From: Ixodes scapularis
Taxonomy: Eukaryota > Arthropoda > Arachnida > Ixodida > Ixodidae
Reading direction: 5' to 3'
Assembly: GCF_016920785.2 (NCBI RefSeq)
Contig: NW_024609837.1
Coordinates: forward strand, 54,364,671 to 54,428,670
Length of the DNA: 64,000 bases
Positions 43,880 to 55,162 of this stretch are shown here, piece by piece. The translations under genes and the position numbers were made by a program. The notes below the pieces were generated by a model. That model was given only the letters and a program-made list of their open reading frames with translations, searched no databases and had not been told where the DNA came from. Numbering within the stretch: the stretch's first letter is position 1; each line of letters opens with the position of its first letter.

Positions 43880-45000
43880 TTTGGCCTGTGTTTCGGCTAC
43901 TTTCACCAACCGCCCAACGGCAACACTGATCCGAGCCTCCAGCTGCTCCCAAAGCCGGTCGTGCTCCCGCCACCACCCGCTACAGCGAACGCCGACAGCT
44001 TGCGGTGCTTTCCAGCCTGTCTCCCCACGTCCTGCATGGCCAAGCTCCTGGAGATAATAATACTCCGCCGAGTGGACCTTGAGTCCACCGGCTACTTCCC
44101 CGTGGCAGGCTTTCGTAGACACCTCTGCACGGCGAACCCCATCATAGACTTGTGACAGAGCTCGAGTGCGCCGGGCTCGTTTTGCTGGACATTGGCCTTC
44201 GACGCGGTTCCTCACAACACCATCATCAGGGGGGCTATGTTGCGCTTTTTGCACTCCCAGGAGACTAGGGAGAGGGAAGTGACGTCAACGACACAGCAAA
44301 CGCAGATTGGGTGTTGATTTCGTTTTCTTCTGTCAACATCCAATCTGCGTCTGCTGTGTCGTTGACGTCACTTCCCTCTTCCAAGTCTCCTGGGAGTGCA
44401 AAAAGCGCAACATAGCACCCCAAGGCTGCCAGGCAGGCGGGCCTCGCGGGAAGAACCCTCTCAACTCCATCGAGGACTACCTGCGGGGCCGCACCCTCAT
44501 GGTCCGCGTTGGGGACGTGCTCAGCTCACCGAGACCGGTGACCAAGGGGGGGCCGCAGGGCGGGCCGCAGGGCGGGCTTATTAGCCCGCTCCTCTTTAAG
44601 CTTGCGATGGTGTCGGTCGTGGCAGCCATCGACCACGACCAACCTTCCCATCCATCGAGGTGTCTATGCTGACGACGTCGCTCTGTGGGCTTCGAGCCAC
44701 AGGGGAAGACTCCACACACGGGGGAGGGCGCTCCAGAAGGTCATTGACAATGTTGCTTATGCCGCTTCCCTTGCTGGACTAAAGCTCTCAAGCAAGAAGT
44801 CTGTGTCCCTCAACCAAAAGCCAAGACATGTCGAGGAGCCGTGGCAGCTGACCCTGTACGGGCATGAGGTTGAGACCACTCTGACGTTGACGTACCTGCG
44901 ACTTGTCATCGACCAGGCGGTCTCCTGGAGGCCAGCCGTGACCACCTCCACTGCCTCTGGTGTGTCGCAGACTCCCACTGGGGCACTTCCACTGCCATGA
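43880..45000 (+). pseudogene. LINE reverse transcriptase fragment
   Basis: RT pieces in order are TSCMAKLLEIIILRRVDLES and AGFRRHLCTANPIIDL, then ELECAGLVLLDI followed in another frame by FDAVPHNTIIRGAMLRFLHS. After an inverted duplication come YLRGRTLMVRVGDVLSSPRP, GGLISPLLFKLAM and the intact catalytic box VYADDVALW (YADD at 44665-44676). The tail includes LAGLKLSSKKS. At least three frame changes and a tandem GGGCCGCAGGGC duplication make it inactive. It is a non-LTR element; the clade is uncertain. Confidence 0.8.
44230..44420. repeat. Inverted duplication inside the LINE, about 87-base arms
   Basis: The left arm (44230-44317) includes GCTATGTTGCGCTTTTTGCA and GACGTCAACGACACAGCAAA. The right arm (44333-44420) is its reverse complement with a few changes, around a 15-base loop. 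The left arm's outer part is LINE coding sequence (AMLRFLHSQE), so part of the LINE itself is duplicated in reverse. Confidence 0.85.
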
Positions 45001-47375
45001 TGCTGCAGCTGTACTCAGAATATTTCACTCATATCCCCTCTCCCCCAAAGATAGTTAGCACGACTCTCATCGGAGTGAGTCTACAGGACTATTTCTTCTT
45101 TTCCAAATACCTTCTCTCTCTCTCTCTGTTCTTTCGGTGATTTCGATAGTGCTTCCTTGCTCTGGCTGTTCCTCACGCTTGATCTTCGTTTGCCATGTTC
45201 ACTTCTACATCTGCGAGGAATCATGTTGGTTTGAGCGTCTCCAACTGTTGAGAAGGCAGTCATCGTCATCGCAGACGCATCCCGCAAGGTTCGCCTCGGT
45301 CTTCTTCCGAACAGTTCCGTACTGTTGCTACAGCAACTAGTGGCGCACACGGCGCCCAGGCATACAAATGAATGCTGGTATGAAGACAAACTACCATACT
45401 TACTATCGTACTGCGTCTGTCTTCAAGCTGATATTTGGTTCAAATAATACCTTGTGGATGTGTGTCGGCCCTATATGGAGTGTTGGCCGGCGGCCTTTGT
45501 GCGCCTAACCATCCAGGTGAGAAAGCGAGTCGGTAGTGCAAAGCCATACTCCGCTGCGGATGCGGAGAATAGAACCATTGCCGCTTGTCGTGGGGCGCTC
45601 CAGAGCCAAGTGATCGCATCCATCTTCGGGCGCGACTGGCCGAAGATAGTGAGTGCCGCCGAACCCCCTGAACAGCTAAAGAGAAAGAATCAGGGTGCCT
45701 TGAGATTCCCACAGGGCATAGAGCGTCGATGGATGACTGCTGCTTGTGTCATCATCAAGGTTCAGCGTCATCGGCTGGTAAATACAACATTCCCTAACAA
45801 AAACCTTTATTGTGACAAAATACAATTTATTATAGAAAATATTGATGCTTGGATTAGCAGCATAGATATCACTACAGAATTTTTCCAGCCCTTCGAAAAT
45901 TCGGGCAATCTTGATTCAAACTCGCAAATAAGTTATGATTTATTCTGCGCTGTGAAGTTACACCGAACACTTCAACATAAACTGCACTTTCACATGCACG
46001 TCATGTTCTTTTGTGTCTAATGTATTGTCTCATAGTTTAGTTGTTTACGTGTTCAGTACAACTTCACAGTGCAGTGTACCTCATAATGTAAAACCAACTA
46101 GCCCAAAGCCAAGCATTGTTAGTCTTCACAAATTAAAAAAACAAACAAAAACCATTGATCCTTGAATTTTGTGGGAATTGCCACCACGAGGGGTCCGGAC
46201 ATGAGCGAGAATGCGCAGCCATAGGGGTCGCCCTTTTCGGAAGTTTATTGAGGAACGGAAAATAGAGGGCTCTGAGCGGAGGTGCTCTCACGCACTTCCC
46301 CATCTGTCCCAGTCGCTCTACGTAGGGGCTGAAGTTTTGCTGCCGAAGTGTACTAATTCATCTGAAGAAGAGTTAAGCTCTTTCTTTTCCAGCGTTGACC
46401 CAAGGAACGTGGTCATGGTACACGCAGCGCCATGATGGACTTCCCCAAGCCAGACACCTGCCGCAGCCGTCCAAGTGTGTGGTGCCAGTGTCCGAGTTAG
46501 GCATCTCACACCGTAGTAATGTGTGCGACTTGTAAATATTTCTGAAAGATGAGTCACACTCGCTTTCCATTTGTCAAAATTATTAGTTGAAATTTAATTA
46601 CATTCGCTTAACTAACACTTATCTTGTATTTGCCCTGGTAGTTGAGGTAAAAAAAAAGTTTTATTTAGTGTTTGCCTCAGAGCCTGGGGTCAAGGGTGTA
46701 TTAAATCATCCAACCCACATTTTAAGCATTAGAAGTGGTCATATACACAAAATTTTGCTGTATTAGTGCTCTTGTCATTCTTGTTCAGGGTGTCTATAGT
46801 CGATGGTTAAGAGTGAAGTGGGCGCTTCCCAAACCTCTTTCCACTTTAGCAGAGCTGGAGAGAACGCGACATCCCCTCTAGCATTTGCTCTGCCAGAGTG
46901 GGAAGAGGTGGGAGGAGCTTCCGCTTTCACCAAAACCCTGGATAACGGAAAGTTGTTGGGGGATTTTAGAGTCTGAAAAAGTTGGATTTTCCGCTCCAAT
47001 CAGCATCGGCCGGGGAAATTAAGCTTTCCTTTCTCCGAGCAACTACAGACGACGCATGTGTGGTGCGACACTCGTTGCTTGCGACTCAGCTGGCGTGCCA
47101 ACACAAATTTCTGCTCGGAAACTAGGGTTTTGGCTGAACCCAAGTCGCATCCTCTTGAAATGTGCGCACCAAGACCAACTTGTCTCCTGGCGCTCGCACT
47201 AATATGTTTGCCCAGTAATTTATTTAGAACGGAAATTTTTGTTCACCGAGAAATCTAGAAGAATTCTCTGGGAAGGCAATAGGATCTTGTGCTTGGCCAC
47301 TGCCCTGCTTCCCATCAGATATGCCTGTGTTTTCTGCATAAAAACTGCACTTGAAATGTGTCGTGTCCCCTTCAG
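45001..47375. other. Unassigned interval
   Basis: A (CT)n run at 45114-45126. A frame at 45454-46020 is open for 188 codons with the phrases KPYSAADAENRTIAACRGAL and SAAEPPEQLKRKNQGALRFP but lacks an ATG start and any known domain. Near 46830-46925 there is an imperfect inverted repeat (CCCAAACCTCTTTCCACTTT against AGAGTGGGAAGAGGTGGGAG). Confidence 0.35.
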
Positions 47376-47742
47376 GCCCGTTCACACTCTTGCGACCTCT
47401 TAAAACTGGGTTCCTTAAAACCTCTTATAACGAGAGGACACACTAGCGCCATCTATTGGGTAGCAGTGTAAACTTGCGGTCCGGCATATTTTTTATTTCT
47501 CTCGCGCATTATCCTTTCTTTCCTGGCTCGAAAAACTTGTGTCAACGTTGTAAACGAGCCTTTCTTCTAGGTATTAGGCACATTTTACCTCGGAAATACT
47601 GCAAAACCTTCACTCTTGTGAAATGCAGTTCCAGGGTCACCGCATAGATAGCGCCAGCGTGCCAGTGTGTTCTCTCGTCCCAAGAAATTTTAAGAGGTTT
47701 TAACAAGTCTCGTCTCTCTCGGTCGTACGAGTGTGAACGGGC
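47376..47742. mobile_element. MITE, 367 bp, long TIRs
   Basis: Starts GCCCGTTCACACTCTTGCGA and ends with the reverse of GCCCGTTCACACTCGTACGA. Inner pairing includes TTAAAACCTCTTA and GACACACTAGCGCCATCTAT against its counterpart, so the TIRs reach 70-80 bases. No clear target duplication. Non-coding. Confidence 0.75.
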
Positions 47743-49209
47743 ATTTAGGAGCTGGTCAGGAAAGTTTTATGAATAGTCGGGGAAAACCCGGAAATGTCAG
47801 GGAATTTGGAAACCTAATTTTGGTAGACACCTTGTTGTTGCTGTGCATATTTTTCTTCAATGTACTCAACATTCCAGTTTTGTTTCGCATTGTGTTAGCC
47901 TATGGTGCCCATTTGAATTTCTGTCATGTGTTGTTTTATCCCCAGCAATCTTCCGCTTACTTTCGCAATCAAGCTGCTGTCTCGTCTACTCACCCGCCCC
48001 TTGCAAGTCGTTTCTCTGGACACCCAAGAAAGATTGGGTGAATGGCACGTGGCTGCCTTAAAAAAAGTCCTTCCCACCAACCACAAGTTTTTGCAGTGGC
48101 CCTCTTTACTCCCTCGCAACAGCATTCATTCAACGTGGGTGTCACCCGGACTGCTGCATCGATCCCCATTGTTTATCCCTGCAAGTGGTTAACACCCCAT
48201 TCACCACAATCCTAGGAACAAAATATGTGTTGATGCAGTTGTAGTATCACAGTGTTGCTCTTGTCTAGTGCTTGAAACTACCAAGACCTGAAAGGTTCTG
48301 CTTCGGTCACACAGTAGCATGTGTTTTCTCGAGTGATGCACGACTTTGTGTTGACTTTTTTTTTTACAGTATCATTTTGAAGAAGATCCAAGCATTGGAC
48401 TGGTTTACCGCAGACTGTGACGGTGCCCTACAGCAATTTGTGCAATACTAGATTCCATAGCTTCTCTGGTGGTAAAAAAACGGGCTATAATGATGCGTGC
48501 AGTGCTGTCAGTCAAAGATAGACTGAAGCAGACTGGAGCTTTGCATTAGTGCGAGAGTATGTTAATCTATTGGCATTTTTTTCAAGTGTGATCATTTTTG
48601 TGTTGGAAATGCTGCTTTGCTTTTTCAGTCCTTGTTTGTCGACCTCATTCACTTGTTCCTCATTTCCAGAATGAATTATTGCCGATATTCTGACGTGCCT
48701 CTGCCACTGTGTCCTGAAAGTCGGTGCACCATAGAATCATTTCGGTGTGCTAGCTTAACACTTCCCGTGCACTAGGTCAGCAAACAGACTGGGAATCTGA
48801 GAATGTGAAGTTTGAGCATTCCTCTAAATAGAGGTAAAATGTGGAATACAGTGGAACCTCGTTGACATGTTTTTCAGGGGAGGGGGAAAAAAATGTATCA
48901 TCCGGGAGAACATAAGGAACAATAACGCCCTTTGGGGAGCGCTAGGGATGATGCAGAAAGCAAATGTCACTAGACAATTTTTGTAAAATATTGCGGAATA
49001 CTTGGAATTTCCACTTGCCGTTTCGAGCGACTGATCCATGGGTGAGCGACGGAGTTCTAGGCCTGCGTAGCGGCGTTTGCCGATGTCCCCGTGCACTAGC
49101 GCACACCACCTATAGGTTTATTCACACAATGCATCTTGTCGGCGAATCTTGTGTCGCAAAACTAGGTTTCGGTAAACAGATGCCCCATATGAATGCGACA
49201 AAAAAAGTG
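47743..49209. other. Unassigned interval
   Basis: No exon or domain is recognised. At 48846 TACAGTGGAACCTCGTTGAC resembles one end of a pogo/Tigger-type element; a reversed counterpart is at 53563-53590. Confidence 0.35.
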
Positions 49210-50580
49210 GGGGATCCGGACAAACTGGTCCCAGACAAAATGGTCCCAAAGGCAAACCCGGACAAAATGGTCCCAAGCAAATCTGGAGACATAGTTTGCT
49301 TGTTCTTCGGTGGCTAGTCGACTGTTTGCACTTGCTGCAGATGGGACTGAGAAAAAAATGTTTTGCTGAATACTTAAATGTGAAACGCTAACCATTTTAC
49401 AATTTACATATTTAGTGCAAAACATTGCATGCCAGTAGCTGAGCCAAGAAGGGAAAAGTATACTATAGCAATAATATGGAAGTACACATCGCGACACTGT
49501 TAGCGCGAACACGACATCGGCGGATTTTCAAATTTTACTCCTAAATAGTATTAGCGAGCACGAAATTTTATCGCCTACATTATAGAACTAAATGAGCTCT
49601 TTCCGTAGCAATAATAACTTGGATGACATCCTTTAGTTTCAAAGAGAAAAACTGGAAAAACCGGCGATCGCTTGTTCGCGCTAACAGTGTCGCGCTCTGT
49701 ACTTATATCACAATGTGTCTAATATCTGATATATTCAATATGAGAAGAAACATGTTCCGTAACACGCCATCTTCCAAAACATATTTGAGGTTTGTGTTTA
49801 CACAGTGTAAAGTCAGTCTGCCTTTGAGGAGCGGCAACACTGGCTTACCCTGCAGGCGAGAAGTTTTCCCGGTGCAGTGCGCAATACACGCCTGCACGCA
49901 TGCAATCACAAATATATAGTATGTGCATGATGATGTCCGAATCCATCATGTACATACGTTTTCTTGCAGCGTCATTGCACTAATTCGAAATTATGAAAAA
50001 TACTGTCGGATTTCGTTAAATTTTCTTCCTGTAACTATACTGTTTTTTTCTCTAAAGTCACAGTGCAGCTGACGCTACAATCTGATGGGACCAATCAAGC
50101 AGTGCTGAAAACAAAATGCACTAATGGCATTTGTCCGACTTTTTTTGTGCATGTTATTACCAACCAGTCCAATCAATTGCAAAGTGCATCACGACCTTGC
50201 ACTTTTAGTGTGCGCGTGAGTATTTCTGTAGCGACTTCCAAGCTCGAGCTTTGTACACTGCTCAGGCTTATGCGAAGAGGGGCCATAAAGCCAAGTGAGT
50301 GATAATAAAACTTATTCAGCTTTTGGGCTTTAGTTATTTTCTTAAATGTATTAAAAAAAACTTAAATACATTAAGAAATGTATACATTACATGTGTGTCG
50401 AGTACAGCTTCAGAAGAGCAGTTCACTAAACTTTCAAAAAGCACCCAAAGTGTCAACAAATCGCTTGAGGCTATTTTGTCCAGGTATGCGCTTGGGACCA
50501 TTCTGTCCAGGACCATTTTGACCTGAACCATTTCCTCTGGGACCATTTTGTCCGGGACCATTTTGTCCAGGACCAGGTTG
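49210..50580. mobile_element. Segment bounded by inverted minisatellites
   Basis: At 49210-49280 four imperfect units near GGACAAAATGGTCCC occur. At 50490-50576 about six units occur in the opposite orientation (GGGACCATTTTGTCC). Each unit is itself a short palindrome (GGAC...GTCC). This looks like an element whose terminal repeats are made of subrepeats, with a nested MITE inside. No coding capacity. Confidence 0.55.
49481..49703. mobile_element. Nested MITE, about 223 bp
   Basis: Left arm AGTACACATCGCGACACTGT TAGCGCGAACA; the right arm at 49657-49703 is its reverse with minor changes. Core GCGACACTGTTAGCGCGAACA-like in both. No clear target duplication. Confidence 0.7.
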
Positions 50581-50994
50581 TGCACGCTTTTCGCTTCTGG
50601 AGCGTTATTTTGCTGAAACCTCACCAAGGCCTGTCAATCACACGAAGGAAAAACTCGCACGCTGCTAATGGCTGCTCGACATCACTATTACCTCTAACCT
50701 TCAAGTTTGAGCAAACCTCTGGAGGGGCCCGATTTTTGGCCGATCCCGTATCCAAGCCAAAAGCGGCCAAGGCCGACGAGAAAATAAACATCACAGTAAG
50801 CTACAGGCGAAGAAGCTGTGCATACCAATGATACGGGCAGTATGGGTCGAGTTGCTGTGCAGATTCTTCCAGTTGCGATGAGTGCAAGCACTGAATATAA
50901 ACATGATGATGTGTATGACTGATTTTTAGCGGTGCATGAATGTCCGAAATACTTCGAGATCATCCGCCTATTTTTTTACTTATTAATTAAATTA

Positions 50995-52077
50995 CAAATA
51001 GCGCTAGGACGAGGACAGACGAAGAAGTGGACAGGACAGGCGCTAACTCACAACTGACGGTTTTATATACAACGTTAAAGAAGAAGGTGAAGGAAGTGTC
51101 TGGAGTTGAAAAAAGAAGAAAAAAATTTGTCTTTTTCTAACCGGGCGCTCTAAGAAGATTGTTAGACTAGGAAGATTAAAACACAGCAGACCAAAACGAA
51201 ATTAATAAAAATTAAACAAAGGTAATGATTTTGAACTCTATACGATACTATTCTGAAAGGCCCTTAGAAAATAACCCCGGACCGTGGGAGACAAATCGAG
51301 AATAAAAATATTGGATAAAAATTAATAGAAAAAAGGTGATCGTCCAAAGGCCGCCGATCAGTGCCTCGTACAGCTTATTTACCTTTTTACATCCAACAGG
51401 CACCACAGCCAAAGCTATAACGGCGCGAGCGCATAGACCCACCCGGTGCACCACCTCACGCGCTCACGTGCAAGCGTGATTATGTATAGTGGTTCAAGTA
51501 CTGAACCTCTTTGTCCGTCAACGCCAAAGATGATGCAGAGACGCATTTTTCTCCATTGGCTTGTATGGTCTGTGCTTCATAGATTTCCCTGTTCCTCTTT
51601 TCTTTAAAACGTCCGATCACTTTTGTGTTTGAAAGCAAAGGTGTGCAGGAGCAATCTCGCACATGCATGGCTAAATGTCCAGAAGGTGTAGACTGCAGGG
51701 TCAGGGCATGTTCTCTCAGTCGTGTGTTTATGCAACGTCCAGTCTGTCCTATATACACTTTCCCACATGTGAAAGGGATTTCATACACCACTCCGCTGTT
51801 GCAGTCGACATACTGGTGCTTGTGGTTTATGTTGCATTCATGATGTTGTTGCTTGACATTGTTGATTTTTGGGCACATTCGTTTTAATTTATCCGGTTCG
51901 GATAAAATAAACGTTTTACGTTCAAGATCTTTCCCCGGTTTGGCAAGCCTAGTAAACTGAGTGAGCTGAATCTGACAATGAAGTTTATCGAGTGGTATTG
52001 ATAAAGCAGGCTCTCTCTTCACACTGTGCATACAAAAATATAAATAAAAATGTAAGGCGTTTACAAATCTTGCGAAA
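50995..52077 (-). mobile_element. Penelope-like element 3: GIY-YIG end and 3' tail
   Basis: The minus-strand frame 52077-51480 encodes a linker (LTQFTRLAKPGKDLERKTFI), a Cys/His patch (HHECNINHKHQYVDC), and GIY-YIG with GVVYEIPFTCGKVYIGQTGR, INTRLREHALTL and a Glu in EIYEAQTI. It stops at about 51480. The tail down to about 50995 has ACCGTCAGTTGTGAGTTAGC, GCCTGTCCTGTCCACTTCTT and CGTCTGTCC on the minus strand. The RT is missing: the 5' side is cut exactly where the TIR element at 52079 begins. Confidence 0.85.
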
Positions 52078-52078
52078 T

Positions 52079-52434
52079 TAGAGTGCAGCTCTTGAGGATG
52101 AGAAGAGGAGGGTATGCCCCTCCTCTGCTCCTCCTTTCCTCTCATCCTTCTCTGTACCCTCCCCTCCTCCCAGTTTCCTCGCTAAATTTAGCTGGAAAAT
52201 TGACACTATGGGACTTCAACACAAATTCAGCTTCCTCGCTAAATTTAGCGGGTAAAATGACGTGTCTGTGTCGCGTCACCCATGAAAAAAAATCAGTTTC
52301 TCCGCTATATGTAGCGGGAAAATTGACATTGCGTGTCCTGAACACCAATTCAGTTTTCCGCTAAATATAGTGGGGCAGTTATGCCAACAACGACGCTGCT
52401 TTTGCGAAAACTGGCGCCCAAGAGCTGCGCTCTA
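52079..52434. mobile_element. TIR element, copy 3, with palindrome array
   Basis: TAGAGTGCAGCTCTT (52079-52093) and AAGAGCTGCGCTCTA (52420-52434), with AAAT on both sides (52075-52078 and 52435-52438). Inside are a polypyrimidine block, then three to four units of a CGCTAAATTTAGCG-like palindrome, each followed by GAAAATTGAC-like sequence. It has the same order as the minus strand of copy 1. Confidence 0.78.
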
Positions 52435-52438
52435 AAAT

Positions 52439-53896
52439 TGTTGCCAGACTAAACGTTCTTCAAGTGAATCCGACACCAAAAACTTGTTTTGCCTGTAAAC
52501 AACAGTACTACTTTTTTCTTTTTTTTGAACAAGCAATACAAAAATTGCACATTGTTGTCTTTTGTGCATTGGCTGGTTTAAAAGAAGCTGCAGGAACTGT
52601 TCCTGACTGACACATTGCAGGTTCCGGTAGTCCTCTGGGTCCATGTCGAGAAGCTTCTGTCAAAGCTTGTCTAGCACGCCACAACCTTTCCTGTACATCC
52701 ATCCAGCTTTCATCCGGCAAAAGGCCCAACAAGGTTAAGCAAGATCTTTTCGTCCCTGTGGTGTACTCAAGTGTTATGTGCAAGTGCGCGGGAGGACATC
52801 AGCAAATGCCCCTCCGCAAGCCCAGGACTCCATCACTTCTAGACCGAACAAACCTCTCGCGGTGTTCGTTCTCGCTTGGTATGTAACCGCAGCACGCCAC
52901 AAGTGTTTTTCGTCATAATGCAATAGCGCCGCACCCGCAGTGACAAATGCCGCATTTGGTCTTGGGCGACTGTGAGCTGTTGGCGTCTCGCAGCACTGTG
53001 CAATCTCAAAGTGGTTTGATCAATCCTCGCTGTCGTCCACTCATCTCCGTGTGAATGCGCTTGGGAGGCAGACGATCCGCGGGCGTGTCTTTACGTGATC
53101 AATCCGTTTGCTGATCGGTTCGTCGTGTAGATCGGCCGGTGCCGTCGACGCTATGTCGGCGGCTTTTTGGACATATGAACCTGGAAAGCAAAGGCACTAA
53201 GCAGAAAATTACTACATGTGTAGGTGGTATTCACTGGATGCCATATTTGAGGCCACTGCTCACAGCGCATGCTCGGGAGAAGTTGTCCGTCAGCTTTCCA
53301 GCAACCACAAGAGAAGGAAAAACTCTTCTCACTGGGGCTCTCCTTTGTGTGTCCAAGACTTCCATAGGCGTCGCTATTCTCCTTCTAGAAGATTAATCCA
53401 TCGCTCAAAATTCTTACAAATGCAGCTTTCCTCTCTCTCTTTCGTGGAGGTGCAAAAGCAGCAGAGAGCTCAGCTATGGCTGCCAATGAATACACATATA
53501 TTTCTATGGAAGCTCCACGGGATTGGCACTTCTGGACGTAAAGGCTGGGAAAATGTAGAAACTAAGAATGTATCGAGGTTCCACTGTACCTAGTTTCCCA
53601 AGTGCCTACCACATTTTCTTTATATAAAATGCCTCATGGTTCGTTCTTTACACGTTTCTCACCTGGATTACGGATGCACTCATTTTACTTTAAAAAACAA
53701 GTATGTTGATGTGTATGTGCAACCAGTCTAGATCAAAATATTTTCCACAATATCTGTACAGCTCTCGCATGCCATCTGTATTAACATCTTTTTGTATGCA
53801 GCCGAGATAGTCTAAGGTTGGTATCCCTGAGAAACCATTAGAAGTTGGGCAAAATATGAGCTCAATCAACCTTTTCTAATGTTTTTATGCCAACAG
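52439..53896. other. Unassigned interval, probably intron of the zinc-finger gene
   Basis: No upstream zinc-finger exon could be supported. The sequence before 53897 is pyrimidine-containing and ends ACAG, a splice acceptor. Confidence 0.4.
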
Positions 53897-54366
53897 TTCC
53901 GGTCCAGACAACCCGGCAGGGCCATTGGGACACCGTCAACCTCGGAAACAGCAACAGTGAGCCTTGTCTCCTGAACATTGGGTTGGATGGGCAGCGACCC
54001 CAGGGTCAGCCACAAGGAGAGGACAGACACAAGTGCCGTTTCTGCCCTTACTCTATCATCTATATAGCTCATGTCGCCAGGCACGAAAGGACGCACACGG
54101 GGGAGAAGCCCTTTGGCTGTCCCATTTGCCACAAAGCATTTTCCCAGGGTGCCAACTTGCGCGTTCACGTGAGGACCCACACGGGCGACAAACGGTTCCG
54201 ATGCGACATCTGTCAGAAGGCGTTTGTACTAAGATGTACCTTGGCGCGTCACAGAATGATTCATACCGGGGAAAGACCCTACCAGTGCAGCGTGTGTGGG
54301 AGAGCGTTTGCACGCAGTGGCACCCTCTCGGATCACGAAAAAATTCATAGACGTATGCAGCTGTAA
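53897..54366 (+). CDS. C2H2 zinc-finger protein, terminal exon
   Basis: Acceptor CAACAG ends at 53896. The exon encodes about 155 residues with four C2H2 fingers joined by conserved HTGE/D-K linkers. The first finger is CRFCPYSIIYIAHVARHERTH. Then come CPICHKAFSQGANLRVHVRT, CDICQKAFVLRCTLARHRMI and CSVCGRAFARSGTLSDHEKI, each with its Cys and His pairs. It ends RRMQL with TAA at 54364-54366. Such tandem fingers bind DNA in the nucleus, and the target is unknown. Upstream exons were not identified, so any N-terminal effector domain is missing. The frame is intact. A decayed relative lies at 56630-56860, suggesting local or retro-duplication. Confidence 0.9.
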
Positions 54367-54437
54367 CATTGCGAGGTCCGTCAGAAAACATTAGCATGGG
54401 GGAGTGATGAAAAGTACTATGAAAGAGTAGAAGAAAT

Positions 54438-55162
54438 ACAGTAAACCCTCGTTAACTGAAAGTCATTGAAACTTGAAAAAAATTTGAGATAAGCGGAGTT
54501 TCGAAATAAGCAAAGTACCGAATTTTCATTGTACTACATTGTGCAAATTAAGCCCTTCCAACAAATTGTGCAAATTGACTTGACTCAGGCAGAGGAGCCG
54601 GGGGAGAAGAAAACAATCGGAACAAAATTGTTAAGAACCGACACTCGCAAAATGAAACAGCAAAACCAGAAAGCAAGCTTGCAAAAAAAAAGAAAACCGA
54701 AAGAATCCTCAAAAAACACAATGAAAGGGAAAAAGAAGGTTGAGCGTGAGGAAGGAAGGGGGAAGTAAGACAACAAACGTCCTATCCTTGAGGCGTGCGC
54801 TGCTTCACAGTGTTGCCGCACTCATGACATGACTTTTTTTCTTTTTTGCTAAACAATTTTAACAAAATTAACATTGCACGCCCGTGCAATGATGCACGAT
54901 GTTTTGTGTGTTTGTTTTCGGATTACTGTTTCTTCCTCAACCAATGTTTAGGTCACCAGTTAATTTTTTGCTGGGCCCTGCCTTGTCTTTTTTTATAAGT
55001 TGTCAAGATTGAGATATCCGGGTGGGTTGGTCCTAAAAACTTCCGAGATAAGCACCGAGTAAATGCATTGTGGCTATCGGAGTTTTTTCCATAACAAGGA
55101 AATCTTTCGGCTTAATCGGTATTTTGATATAGCCGAGTCGAGTTAACGAGGGATTACTGCAT
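54438..55162. mobile_element. Possible pogo/Tigger-type MITE, about 725 bp
   Basis: TACAGTAAACCCTCGTTAAC at the left and GTTAACGAGGGATTACTGCA at the right are imperfect inverted repeats. CAGT-start termini and a TA at the left fit pogo-type elements. Right-side TA is offset. Interior words (GAGATAAGC, TTTCGAAATAAGC) recur in both orientations. Confidence 0.5.

Noticed and set aside
45454..46020. 188-codon frame as a host exon
   Set aside because: No ATG start, no known domain and no convincing splice sites. It may be a chance frame or part of the LINE tail.
49210..50580. Repeated DKMVP-type peptide as a collagen-like or adhesive protein
   Set aside because: The repeat occurs in both orientations and each array is under 100 bases. 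It is better explained as a minisatellite at element ends.
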